Under the pieces are notes generated by a model. It did no database searches and was not told the origin of the DNA. It saw nothing but the letters and a program-made list of their open reading frames with translations. A stretch of DNA of 64,000 nucleotides from UMGS1840 sp964537245 (GTDB lineage: Bacteria; Bacillota; Clostridia; UMGS1840): assembly GCA_964537245.1 (NCBI GenBank), contig CAZHZL010000001.1:1-64000 (forward strand), written 5' to 3'. This document shows positions 26,074 to 35,146 of this stretch, piece by piece (position 1 is the first letter of the stretch; each line of letters opens with the position of its first letter). Made by a program: the position numbers and the translations under genes.

Positions 26074-27558
26074 GTGAAAACCAAGCGAGCTTTTATAAAT
26101 ACTGCGTTTATTATAAGCTATCAGATGCTTAATCTTTTTATTGGACTTATACTTCCGAAATTATATACTGAGACCTTTGGGTCAGTATATAACGGACTTA
26201 ATCAGACAATTACTCAGATTATGCATTGGCTGGGACTGTTGCAATCCGGGCTTGCTGCAGCTTCAATACAAGCGTTATTCAAGCCGATAGCTGAAAAAAA
26301 GAAGGATGATGTTTGGTCTGTAATTAAATATACGCAAAAGCAATACACCAAAATGGGAATTATTTTTGTTATTTTATTGTCTTCAATTGCTATCGTATGG
26401 GGGTGTGTTGGTAGCAAGGAAATATCCGGAACAATAATATGCTATTTTATGATCATGCATGGTGTATCTTCTGCAATAGATTATTTTTTCTTGGCAAAAT
26501 ATACAATTTATCTTTCTGCAAGTAATCAAAATTTTATTTTGTATATTGTAAACATAATAATACTCCTCGTTTCTTCAATTATAAAAATTTTGGTTTTGCT
26601 ATTCACTAAAAATATATATTTGTATCAGTCTGTTTTACTCATAGGTGTTATATTAAGGTGTATAATGTTATATTTTATATGTAAAAAAGATTTCTTGGAT
26701 TTGAAGAAACATACTGTTGATTTAAAACCGGTGAAAATGGCACAACGAAGGGATGTATTGATCAGTGAGATAGCCGGTTTTGTTATAAGTAGTACTGATG
26801 TTATTGTTATTTCTACTTTTTTGGGATTTGCACAATCAAGCATTTACTCTGTTTATAATTTTGTTATTAGTGGTATAGCAAATGTATTGGGAAGCATAAG
26901 GGAAGGTGTTTATTCTGGGATTGGACAGTTATTAGCGGTTGATAAGGAAAAATTCAAAAAAGTTTTTTCGAGTTTTGAATCTGTTTATTTAGCGATTACT
27001 TTTATGCTTTTTACAATTACAATAATTGCATACCGTTCTTTTGTTACAGTTTATACCGCTAAGATGGATCAGAATTATGTATTTTTCAGTTATCCGATTT
27101 TATTTGTTGTTACACAATTGTTGGTGAATTTAAGAATACCGTCAATAATGGCTACCAATTCAGCAGGACATTTCAAACAAGTAAAGAAATATGCTGTGAT
27201 AGAAGCGATAATTAATCTGATTATTTCTGTTTCGTTAGTGAAATGGTTGGGAATACCGGGTGTTCTTATAGGAACTATTTGCGGAGGATTGTATCGCACG
27301 CCTGTGTATGTTAATTATTGTAATAAGAATATTCTTGAACGAAAAAATACTGTATTTTTTAAAAAAATTTTAATATTTATTTTTCCGTTTTTTGTAGGAA
27401 TAATACTTGGATTTCTTGACTGGAAAATAAAAAGTCTTGGCGCATGGGTTGTTTTTACATCTTTAGTTGGGATAGTAACAGTTATAGTATACATGGTTAT
27501 CTTATGTTTTTTAGAAAAAGAATATATAAAGAATTTTTTGGAAAAATTTAAAAAGTAG
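26074..27558 (+). CDS. Polysaccharide flippase (Wzx-like, MOP superfamily)
   Basis: About 494 residues with 12 to 14 hydrophobic helices. It begins RAFINTAFIISYQMLNLFIGLILPKLYTETFG, typical of Wzx/RfbX flippases that move lipid-linked repeat units across the membrane. GTG 26074 is preferred because GGAGG lies 8 bases ahead; the in-frame ATG at 26059 would leave the GGAGG inside the gene. It follows the glycosyltransferases and precedes a TupA-like gene, completing the core Wzx/Wzy set of the locus. Confidence 0.85.
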   Translation: MKTKRAFINTAFIISYQMLNLFIGLILPKLYTETFGSVYNGLNQTITQIMHWLGLLQSGLAAASIQALFKPIAEKKKDDVWSVIKYTQKQYTKMGIIFVILLSSIAIVWGCVGSKEISGTIICYFMIMHGVSSAIDYFFLAKYTIYLSASNQNFILYIVNIIILLVSSIIKILVLLFTKNIYLYQSVLLIGVILRCIMLYFICKKDFLDLKKHTVDLKPVKMAQRRDVLISEIAGFVISSTDVIVISTFLGFAQSSIYSVYNFVISGIANVLGSIREGVYSGIGQLLAVDKEKFKKVFSSFESVYLAITFMLFTITIIAYRSFVTVYTAKMDQNYVFFSYPILFVVTQLLVNLRIPSIMATNSAGHFKQVKKYAVIEAIINLIISVSLVKWLGIPGVLIGTICGGLYRTPVYVNYCNKNILERKNTVFFKKILIFIFPFFVGIILGFLDWKIKSLGAWVVFTSLVGIVTVIVYMVILCFLEKEYIKNFLEKFKK

Positions 27559-27574
27559 TGAGGGATATATTAAT

Positions 27575-28483
27575 ATGAGGATAAAAGATATTTTAAGAAA
27601 AATGTGGTTTATGAAATTTTACTATGCCTTAAGAAAAAATATTGTGCAGATGTATTATAGATTTTTACCTGAAAAAAAACATCTTGACATAATGTTTTAT
27701 AAAATCTTTGGAAGACATATTGATTGGGAAAATCCAAAAAGCTTTAACGAAAAGCTCCAATGGCTAAAGATAAATGACAGAAACCCGGAACATATAAAAT
27801 TAGTTGATAAGTATGCTGTAAGAGAATATATAAAAGAGGCTATCGGAGAAGAATACCTTATTCCGCTTATTGGTGTTTGGGATAAGGTTGATGATATTGA
27901 TTTTGATTCGCTTCCTGACAGTTTTGTTCTTAAATGCACTCACGGAAGCGGTTGCAATATCGTTTGTTCTGATAAAAGTAAACTTAATATAAAAGAAGCA
28001 AAGAAAAAACTGAAGAAATGGATGAAAATTAATTACTATTATTTATCAAGAGAATGGCCGTATAAAGCAGTTAAACCAAGAATTATCTGCGAAAAATTCA
28101 TGAGAGACTGCTCAAGTGACGATTTGCGTGATTATAAATTCTTTTGTTTTAATGGTAAGATGAAGTGTGGATTTGTAGCCTCAGAAAGACAAACTGATGA
28201 TGTTAAATTTAATTTTTTTGATAGAGAATGGAACGAGTTGCCCTTTGAAAATTATCATTTAAAGCTTAAAGAGGCGATTGATAAACCAATTAATTTTAGT
28301 AAAATGATAGAATTGTCTGAAATATTATCTTCTGATGAAATTTTTTTGCGTGTAGATTTTTATGAAATTAATGATAAAATATTTTTTGGAGAGTTGACTT
28401 TTTATCATGGTGCAGGTTTCTTACCATTTAATCCTGAAAAATATGATTATATTTTAGGTGATTGGTTGAAATTGACAAAATGA
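27575..28483 (+). CDS. TupA-like ATP-grasp protein
   Basis: 302 residues matching the ATPgrasp_TupA pattern: HLDIMFYKIFGRHIDWENPKSFNEKLQWLK at the N-terminus, KYAVREYIKEAIGEEYLIPLIGVWD, FVLKCTHGSGCNIVC in the ATP-binding loop, and RPRI-like KPRIICEKF. In teichuronopeptide biosynthesis TupA couples an amino acid to a polymer; homologues sit in many capsule loci and may add an amino-acyl or other acyl group to the sugar chain. AGGGATATATTAAT precedes the ATG. The role here is inferred from context. Confidence 0.8.
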   Translation: MRIKDILRKMWFMKFYYALRKNIVQMYYRFLPEKKHLDIMFYKIFGRHIDWENPKSFNEKLQWLKINDRNPEHIKLVDKYAVREYIKEAIGEEYLIPLIGVWDKVDDIDFDSLPDSFVLKCTHGSGCNIVCSDKSKLNIKEAKKKLKKWMKINYYYLSREWPYKAVKPRIICEKFMRDCSSDDLRDYKFFCFNGKMKCGFVASERQTDDVKFNFFDREWNELPFENYHLKLKEAIDKPINFSKMIELSEILSSDEIFLRVDFYEINDKIFFGELTFYHGAGFLPFNPEKYDYILGDWLKLTK

Positions 28484-28508
28484 TATCAAATAAGGAAAGC
28501 ATACTTTT

Positions 28509-29276
28509 ATGAAAAAATTTTTTATATTATCAGCAATCATAACGAATATATTGATATTTCCTAATATTTGCAATGCTTCAACTCAAAAACCTGCTTTATG
28601 GCCTGCGATTGAAAGTATAGAGAAAACCGATGGCGGATATTTGTTTAACATAAATGTAATGGTATATTGTCCTGAAGGCGTTTCGGGAACGCTCATAGCT
28701 GCTGCGTATGATGAAAAAGATAAGCTTCTTGATGTAGATATTTCGGGAGAAATTGATGTTTCTCCTTATGAGATTCCGGGCAATTGCAGTAATAAAAATG
28801 AGCTTGGAAAAACCTTTGATTCCTGTGTAAATTTAAACGATAATGAATATATAAAAATAAAGAGCTTTGTTTTTGAGGATGATTACATAACTCCGTTGAT
28901 TGAAAACGGAAGCATTGAGTATTTTTATAATAGCGGTGAAAGCTATGTTGATGTGGATTATGTGCTTGAATCGGAGCATTATAATCATACAAACGGAGAT
29001 TATTATTACTACTATTATTATGACGGAAAGTATAGTAGTGTTGAGGTAAGCTTTGATGTGAGCTTTTATGTTGGCTCGCAAAATTCATTTCCTTTTTATT
29101 ATTACGGGCAGTTTGATTTGACGAGTGGTATATATAAAAATAATGAGCTTAAAAATACAACGCTTTCACACAGCGGTTTTTCCGGTGTTAAATTCAGAAC
29201 ACCGATAACTACAACTCAAGCTATACATCTTGGAAGATACGGCTTTAAAACAGAAGCTATAAAAATAATATTATAA
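28509..29276 (+). CDS. Unknown secreted protein with tyrosine run
   Basis: 255 residues. An N-terminal basic-hydrophobic stretch (KKFFILSAIITNILIFPNICNAS) looks like a cleaved signal peptide with Ala-Ser at the cut. The rest is beta-rich; near residue 160 is a run of seven Tyr in DYYYYYYYDG, and FPFYYYG follows, an unusual aromatic stretch. I recognise no family. It lies between the TupA-like gene and a nucleotidyltransferase gene in the polysaccharide locus, so a surface role is likely. Confidence 0.6.
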   Translation: MKKFFILSAIITNILIFPNICNASTQKPALWPAIESIEKTDGGYLFNINVMVYCPEGVSGTLIAAAYDEKDKLLDVDISGEIDVSPYEIPGNCSNKNELGKTFDSCVNLNDNEYIKIKSFVFEDDYITPLIENGSIEYFYNSGESYVDVDYVLESEHYNHTNGDYYYYYYYDGKYSSVEVSFDVSFYVGSQNSFPFYYYGQFDLTSGIYKNNELKNTTLSHSGFSGVKFRTPITTTQAIHLGRYGFKTEAIKIIL

Positions 29277-29289
29277 TAGAGGACGCAAA

Positions 29290-30540
29290 ATGAACACCAA
29301 CTTTTTAACATTTCTTAATTTAATAAAGGATGAATTAAGCGGTAGTCTCAGTATGGACAGCGTTTTGTTTTCTGATGTTTATAAAATTGCAGATTTGCAG
29401 GGAATGAGTACGCTTCTTTTTCCTGTGTTTAAAAAATACTTTGAGAGCAGACGGCTTACAGCAGATATGCAAGATGTTAAAAAGTATGAGCTTTCTGTTA
29501 CAGGCAATGTTTTTAATTATACAAAAAAACAGTATGAAGTAAACAAGGTTATAAAAGCATTGGAAAAAGAGGGGATTGAATGTATCATTTTAAAGGGCGA
29601 TACACTTTCCTCAATTTATCCGCACAGCGATATGAGAATGTCGGGCGATACCGATATTCTTATAAATCCGAAGTGTGAAAAGAAATGTCTTAAGTTGTTT
29701 GAAAAAATGGGCTGTTATGTTAAAAAAAGAACAAAAACAAACAATCAGTCGGTTATAGTTCATCCGACAGCAGGAAAATTTGAAATACATATTTCAATGG
29801 ATACAAAGCAGGTTTCTGAAATATGGTACGACAGTGTGGAGCTTGTAAAAGAGCCTTACAGAGAGGTTTTTGTTTCAGGAATTTATAAATATAAAACACT
29901 TTCGTATACGGATACGGCGTTAAATCTTGTTTTACATGTTGTTAAGCATTTTGTAAGCGGTATTGCGCATATGAGAATGATAACCGATACTGTTCTTTTT
30001 ATGGACAGAAACTTTGATAAAATAGATTTTGAAAGAATTTCGGCAACATTAAAGCATCTTAATTATGAAACGCTTTTTGAAAGTCTGAAGTATGTTGGAA
30101 ATAAATACCTGGGACTTACAAATTTAGCCATAAACGAAAAATATTCCGATAATGCTTTGAAATTGCTTGAAGATATATATAAATGCGGTGATTACGGCTT
30201 TGATAAGCTTGAAGCGCAGTCGTATACATATGATATATATTCAAAAAACAGATTTGAAAAATTCGGAAAAGGTACATATAAGAATTATAAGATTAAAATT
30301 CTTCTGAACGATACCTTTGATTTGATATTTAAAAATAAATATGAAATGATGAAGCTTTATCCTGTGTTGGAAAAAAAGCCTAAGCTTTTAGTGTTTATGT
30401 ATGTTCACAGATTTTTTTCCTGTGTTTCCCATACATTATTCGGAAAAAAGAAAAAATCAGATACAAATGAGCAGTCAAGCGAGGATAAAGAGTTTTTGCA
30501 AAAAAGGTTAGAGCTTCTTGATAAGATGGATATGATGTAA
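29290..30540 (+). CDS. Nucleotidyltransferase-fold protein (NTP_transf_5)
   Basis: 416 residues. The core ECIILKGDTLSSIYPHSDMRMSGDTDILI with GD.D spacing and AGKFEIHISM is the NTP_transf_5 pattern, common in capsule, lantibiotic and thiopeptide clusters. The conserved acidic residues (D in SGDTDIL and E in FEIHI) appear intact, so nucleotidyl transfer is possible. The C-terminal 150 residues are helical and charged. It ends where the next gene begins (TAATG overlap at 30540), so the two are coupled. Substrate unknown. Confidence 0.75.
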   Translation: MNTNFLTFLNLIKDELSGSLSMDSVLFSDVYKIADLQGMSTLLFPVFKKYFESRRLTADMQDVKKYELSVTGNVFNYTKKQYEVNKVIKALEKEGIECIILKGDTLSSIYPHSDMRMSGDTDILINPKCEKKCLKLFEKMGCYVKKRTKTNNQSVIVHPTAGKFEIHISMDTKQVSEIWYDSVELVKEPYREVFVSGIYKYKTLSYTDTALNLVLHVVKHFVSGIAHMRMITDTVLFMDRNFDKIDFERISATLKHLNYETLFESLKYVGNKYLGLTNLAINEKYSDNALKLLEDIYKCGDYGFDKLEAQSYTYDIYSKNRFEKFGKGTYKNYKIKILLNDTFDLIFKNKYEMMKLYPVLEKKPKLLVFMYVHRFFSCVSHTLFGKKKKSDTNEQSSEDKEFLQKRLELLDKMDMM

Positions 30541-31289
30541 TGGCAAGACAAAAAAGGCTTGAAAACCCATATGGTTTTTATGAGATAAAAATTCCCAAAA
30601 ATTCCGAAATACAGTTTTTTTGCGACGACGGGGATTTTGATAAAATAAGAGAGCTTATAAAAAAAGAGAAAGAAAAATATAAATTTGAAATTTTGTCGTA
30701 CATTTTTCTTGAAAACAAGATAAGCTTTATTGTAAAAGAAGGAAATCATAAAAATATTTCTTTATATATCGGAAATATTTTAAGAATTTACTCGGCTTAC
30801 TATAAAAGAAAATATCAGTATCATGACAAGGTTTTTAAAAAAAGATATCTGTGCTTTCATATAAAAAATGAAGAGCTTTTAAACAGAATTATCTGTATGC
30901 ATAATATTATTTTAAAAAGCGGATATGATGAAAATGAAAAAAGGTATTCTTCAATTTCCGACTATATTTATTATGAGGATTTATGTGATATAAAAACAGT
31001 TTATTCTATGCTTTCAAAAAAAGCTTTTGTTACTATGCATTATTCCTTATGTGAAGAAAAAAGCACACAAGAGCTTGTAAAAGAATATATATGCGATATT
31101 TTAAAAACTGTTGACTATGAGGATATAAAAAAAGTAGGAAGAAAAGAGCGTAACAAAGCTGTATGTGAGCTTTATTATGAAAAAAACATAAGCGCTTCTG
31201 TTATCGGAAGTGTAATCGGGCTTTCAAGACAAAGAATTTACGCAATTTTAAAAGAGCAAAAAGAAGAAAAAAATAGCGAAAATACTTGA
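30540..31289 (+). CDS. REP-transposase (RAYT)-like DNA-binding protein, HUH motif lost
   Basis: 249 residues. Residues 1-140 follow the Y1 transposase/RAYT pattern: ENPYGFYEIKI near the start, and near 120-140 MHNIILKSGYDENEKRYSSISDY, equivalent to the RAYT segment with SS..Y. Where an active enzyme has a His-hydrophobic-His pair this one reads SYIFLENKISFIVKE (about 53-66), with no histidines, so cleavage is probably lost. The C-terminus (about 205-240) is a helix-turn-helix: NISASVIGSVIGLSRQRIYAIL. Firmicutes RAYT proteins commonly carry such an HTH. Probably a domesticated DNA-binding protein at the end of the polysaccharide operon. Confidence 0.7.
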   Translation: MARQKRLENPYGFYEIKIPKNSEIQFFCDDGDFDKIRELIKKEKEKYKFEILSYIFLENKISFIVKEGNHKNISLYIGNILRIYSAYYKRKYQYHDKVFKKRYLCFHIKNEELLNRIICMHNIILKSGYDENEKRYSSISDYIYYEDLCDIKTVYSMLSKKAFVTMHYSLCEEKSTQELVKEYICDILKTVDYEDIKKVGRKERNKAVCELYYEKNISASVIGSVIGLSRQRIYAILKEQKEEKNSENT

Positions 31290-31314
31290 AATAAGCTAAA
31301 AAGTGTGATATATT
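31286..31314 (+). promoter_or_regulatory. Promoter of asnA
   Basis: TTGAAA at 31286-31291, 17-base spacer, TATATT at 31309-31314. It overlaps the last codon of the preceding gene. Confidence 0.65.
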
Positions 31315-31394
31315 AATATATTATTGTTGTTCAGGCTTTTTATGAGAAAAAATTTTTTTCAAAGTAAAAAGCAGAATATATGGAGGGTATAAAG

Positions 31395-32402
31395 ATGAGT
31401 AAAACAATGATTCCAAAAGGGTATAAATCCAATCTTAGCTTGTATGAAACGCAGACTGCAATCGGATTTACAAAAAGATATTTTGAAGATAAGCTCAGTG
31501 CGGCGCTTAACTTAAAAAGAGTGTCAGCACCTCTTTTTGTTGAGCCGCAGACAGGTCTTAACGACAACTTAAACGGCAGCGAAAGAGCAGTGAGCTTTGA
31601 TATTTTGGAAACAAAAACTGTTGCTGAGGTTGTTCATTCTCTGGCGAAATGGAAGAGAATGGCGCTTTATAAATATGACTTCAAGGCAGGAAAAGGTCTT
31701 TATACCGATATGAATGCGATAAGAAGAGATGAAGAAATGGATAATCTTCATTCAATCTATGTTGACCAGTGGGACTGGGAAAAGGTTATAAAAAAAGAGG
31801 ACAGAACTATTGAATATTTAAAAACAACTGTCTGCAAAATTGTTGACGCAATCTGTGATACGGCGGAAAAGGTAAGAGAAAAATATCCTGCAATCACAAC
31901 AAGACTTTCGCGCGATGTACACTTTGTGACAACTCAGGAGCTTGAAGATATGTATCCTAACCTTACCTCCAAGGAAAGAGAAAACGCATATACAAAAAAA
32001 TATAAAACTGTTTTTATAATGCAGATTGGCGATTATCTGAAATCGGGCAAGAAGCACGACGGCAGAGCGCCTGACTATGACGATTGGAAATTAAACGGGG
32101 ATATTTTATTCTATAACGAGGTTTTAGACCAGGCTATCGAGCTTTCTTCAATGGGTATCCGTGTTGACAGCAAAGCAATGGACGAACAGCTTACAAAAGC
32201 AAAGTGTGAGGACAGAAGACATCTTACATTCCACAAAATGCTGCTTAACGACGAGCTTCCGCTTACAATGGGCGGGGGGATAGGTCAGTCAAGACTTTGT
32301 ATGCTTATACTCGGAAAAGCTCATGTAGGTGAAGTGCAGGTTTCTGTATGGGATAAGGAAACTGTAAGAATTTGTAAAGAAGCAAATGTTGATTTGCTGT
32401 AA
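31395..32402 (+). CDS. asnA: Aspartate-ammonia ligase (asparagine synthetase A)
   Basis: ATP-dependent formation of asparagine from aspartate and ammonia in the cytoplasm. About 335 residues, class II aminoacyl-tRNA-synthetase fold. Typical motifs: the N-terminal ETQTAIGFTKRYFEDKLSAALNLKRVSAPLF, the segment LNDNLNGSERAVSFDI, VHSLAKWKRMALYKYDF and the C-terminal GGGIGQSRLCMLIL. ATG 31395 has GGAGGG upstream. It is followed after 41 bases by a type III glutamine synthetase, so ammonia assimilation genes sit together. No asparagine T-box leader is visible in the short 5' region. Confidence 0.95.
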   Translation: MSKTMIPKGYKSNLSLYETQTAIGFTKRYFEDKLSAALNLKRVSAPLFVEPQTGLNDNLNGSERAVSFDILETKTVAEVVHSLAKWKRMALYKYDFKAGKGLYTDMNAIRRDEEMDNLHSIYVDQWDWEKVIKKEDRTIEYLKTTVCKIVDAICDTAEKVREKYPAITTRLSRDVHFVTTQELEDMYPNLTSKERENAYTKKYKTVFIMQIGDYLKSGKKHDGRAPDYDDWKLNGDILFYNEVLDQAIELSSMGIRVDSKAMDEQLTKAKCEDRRHLTFHKMLLNDELPLTMGGGIGQSRLCMLILGKAHVGEVQVSVWDKETVRICKEANVDLL

Positions 32403-32443
32403 AATCCTGCAATTATTTTTAAGACACGAAAGGAAATACCGTT

Positions 32444-34537
32444 ATGAATAATGTACCTGCAGTATTCGGAAGCCTTGTTTTTAACGATAATGTTATGAGA
32501 GACAGACTCCCAAAGGATATTTATAAGGACCTGAAAAAGACAATAGAAGAAGGGAAAACCCTTGATATAAGTGTAGCAAATGTTGTTGCAAACGCTATGA
32601 AGGACTGGGCGTGCGAGCATGGTGTTACACATTATACACATTGGTTTCAACCGCTTACAGGTATAACTGCCGAGAAGCACGACAGCTTTATTTCTCCAAT
32701 CGGAGAAGGCAGAGTTATTATGGATTTTTCAGGTAAAGAGCTTATAAAAGGCGAGCCTGACGCGTCAAGCTTTCCTTCGGGCGGGCTTCGAGCAACCTTT
32801 GAAGCAAGAGGCTATACTGCATGGGACCCTACCTCATATGCATTTATAAAGGATTCTACACTTTGTATTCCGACAGCTTTTTGCTCGTACAGCGGTGAGG
32901 TTTTAGACAAAAAAACACCGCTTCTTCGTTCGATGGAGCTTATCAACACTCAGGCTATGAGAATACTTAAGCTTTTCGGAAACGGAGATGTGAAGAGAGT
33001 AAATACAACTGTTGGAGCAGAACAGGAGTATTTTCTTATAGATAAAAGCGTATACGAAAAAAGACCCGACCTGATATATACGGGAAGAACCTTGTTTGGT
33101 GCAAAGCCACCGAAGGGACAGGAGCTTGAGGACCATTATTTCGGTACTATAAAGCCGAGAGTTGCAGAGTTTATGGCAGAGCTTGACGAAGAGCTTTGGA
33201 AGCTGGGAGTTTTGGCAAAAACAAAGCATAACGAAGCGGCACCTGCACAGCATGAGCTTGCTCCGATTTTTGAAACCTCAAATCTTGCAACCGACCAGAA
33301 TCAGCTTACAATGGAAACAATGAAAAAAATTGCTTCCAAGCACGATATGGTTTGTCTGCTTCACGAAAAGCCTTTTGCGGGCGTAAACGGAAGCGGCAAG
33401 CATAACAACTGGTCTCTTTGTACAAACACAGGCGTAAACCTGCTTGAGCCGGGAAAATCTCCCGGAGAAAACGCACAGTTTCTTCTGTTTTTATGCGCAG
33501 TAATAGAAGCTGTACATGATAATCAGGATTTACTCAGAATGTCTGTTGCAAGCGCAGGAAACGACCACAGACTCGGCGGAAACGAAGCGCCTCCTGCAAT
33601 TGTGTCAATGTTTTTGGGGGATGAGCTTACTTCAATTCTTCATTCAATAGAAACAGACAGCTCCATTGATAAAGTTAAAAAGGAAAATCTTGAAATCGGT
33701 GTTGATGTTCTTCCGAATTTCCCGAAGGATACGACAGACAGAAACAGAACCTCTCCCCTTCCCTTTACAGGAAATAAATTTGAGTTCCGTATGGTTGGTG
33801 CGTCTTTCTCGATTTCAGACCCTAATATTGTACTTAACACAATAGTCGGTGATGTTCTTGACAAGTATGCTACAAGACTTGAAAACGCTTCCGACTTCAA
33901 AAAAGAACTTAAAATACTTATAAAAGATACAATAAAAAATCATAAGGCTATTATCTTTAACGGTAATAATTACAGCGAGGAATGGGTGCGGGAAGCAAAG
34001 AAAAGGGGACTTCTCAATCTGAAATCTTCTCCTGAAGCTATAAAAACTTTTGTCTCGGATAAGAATATTGCGCTTTTTACGAAGCATAAAATATTCAGTG
34101 AGGCAGAGGTTAAATCAAGATGTGAAATTCAGCTTGAAAATTATTGTAAGGTGCTTAAAATTGAAGCGCTTACCTTTATTGAAATGCTCAGACGCGATAT
34201 CATTCCTGCTGTCGTGAGCTACGAAAAGGACCTTGTTGAAATGGCTTCTATGAAGAAAAATCTTATGGGCGAAGAGTTTATCAAGAGCGATATGAGGATG
34301 ATTGACAGATTTTCCCGTGATATTGATAATCTTTACGGTATTACAAGCGCCCTTACTCAGAGAGTTGAAGAAACAAAGAATTTCTCCGATGTAAATGAGC
34401 TTAGTGATTTCTACCGTGACGAAATCGTTACAACAATGGAGGACGCAAGACTTATTGTTGACGGTCTTGAGACAAATGTCGGAAGAAAATACTGGCCGTT
34501 CCCGTCTTACGGTGAAATGCTTTTCAGTATCCAGTAA
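32444..34537 (+). CDS. glnN: Type III glutamine synthetase
   Basis: Makes glutamine from glutamate, ammonia and ATP. The 697-residue length and segments RVNTTVGAEQEYFLID, KHNEAAPAQHELAPIFE, GSGKHNNWSL and RTSPLPFTGNKFEFRMVGAS are the hallmarks of GSIII (GlnN), the large dodecameric form of Bacteroidetes and Clostridia. The long C-terminal helical domain typical of the class is complete. AAAGGAAA precedes the ATG. Close spacing to asnA supports co-transcription. Both gene products use ammonia directly. Confidence 0.95.
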   Translation: MNNVPAVFGSLVFNDNVMRDRLPKDIYKDLKKTIEEGKTLDISVANVVANAMKDWACEHGVTHYTHWFQPLTGITAEKHDSFISPIGEGRVIMDFSGKELIKGEPDASSFPSGGLRATFEARGYTAWDPTSYAFIKDSTLCIPTAFCSYSGEVLDKKTPLLRSMELINTQAMRILKLFGNGDVKRVNTTVGAEQEYFLIDKSVYEKRPDLIYTGRTLFGAKPPKGQELEDHYFGTIKPRVAEFMAELDEELWKLGVLAKTKHNEAAPAQHELAPIFETSNLATDQNQLTMETMKKIASKHDMVCLLHEKPFAGVNGSGKHNNWSLCTNTGVNLLEPGKSPGENAQFLLFLCAVIEAVHDNQDLLRMSVASAGNDHRLGGNEAPPAIVSMFLGDELTSILHSIETDSSIDKVKKENLEIGVDVLPNFPKDTTDRNRTSPLPFTGNKFEFRMVGASFSISDPNIVLNTIVGDVLDKYATRLENASDFKKELKILIKDTIKNHKAIIFNGNNYSEEWVREAKKRGLLNLKSSPEAIKTFVSDKNIALFTKHKIFSEAEVKSRCEIQLENYCKVLKIEALTFIEMLRRDIIPAVVSYEKDLVEMASMKKNLMGEEFIKSDMRMIDRFSRDIDNLYGITSALTQRVEETKNFSDVNELSDFYRDEIVTTMEDARLIVDGLETNVGRKYWPFPSYGEMLFSIQ

Positions 34538-34561
34538 TTTTAATATTTTGGTGATTACATA

Positions 34562-35110
34562 ATGAGTTTATTTGAGCTTTTTCTGACAGCGGTAGCGCTG
34601 TCTATGGACGCCTTTGCGGTTTCAATCTGCAAAGGGCTTAGCGTAAGAACATTAAAACCCACACATTCTCTTTGTGTGGGTACATATTTCGGCGGATTTC
34701 AGGCGCTTATGCCTTTAATCGGATATTTTTTAGGCTCACAGTTTGAAAGATTTATAACGAGCGTCGACCATTGGATTGCGTTTATTCTTCTTGGAATAAT
34801 CGGTATAAATATGATAAAGGAAGCAAAAGAGTGTGAAGAGATGGATGATTCCTTTTCTTTTAAAACAATGCTTACTCTTGCTGTTGCCACAAGTATAGAC
34901 GCACTTGCAGTTGGTGTTATGTTTGCAATTATGAAGGTAAATATCGTGCCTGCTGTTATATTCATCGGTGTAACAACCTTTTCTTTAAGCGTTGTAGGTA
35001 TCCGAGTAGGGAATGTTTTTGGTGCAAGATTCAAATCAAAGGCGGAAATTGCAGGCGGCGTTATACTTATTTGTATGGGAATAAAGATACTGATTGAACA
35101 TTTGTTTTAA
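34562..35110 (+). CDS. mntP: Manganese efflux pump MntP
   Basis: 182 residues, six transmembrane helices in two inverted repeats. Each half contains the conserved motif with a membrane-embedded Asp: ALSMDAFAVSICKG at the start and ATSIDALAVGVMF in the middle, as in MntP/YebN of the DUF204 family. It exports Mn2+. No yybP-ykoY riboswitch can be present because only 24 bases separate it from glnN. The C-terminus GGVILICMGIKILIEHLF is intact. Confidence 0.9.
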   Translation: MSLFELFLTAVALSMDAFAVSICKGLSVRTLKPTHSLCVGTYFGGFQALMPLIGYFLGSQFERFITSVDHWIAFILLGIIGINMIKEAKECEEMDDSFSFKTMLTLAVATSIDALAVGVMFAIMKVNIVPAVIFIGVTTFSLSVVGIRVGNVFGARFKSKAEIAGGVILICMGIKILIEHLF

Positions 35111-35146
35111 AACTTTGTCACATTAAATTGAAAGGAGCTTTGCGGT

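Noticed and set aside
31290..31394. Possible T-box or riboswitch before asnA
   Set aside because: Only about 80 bases lie between the promoter and the gene, with no T-box sequence or specifier stem.
34658..34680. Inverted repeat CCCACACA...TGTGTGGG inside mntP
   Set aside because: It lies within the coding sequence, has no T-run, and its codons fit the membrane helix.
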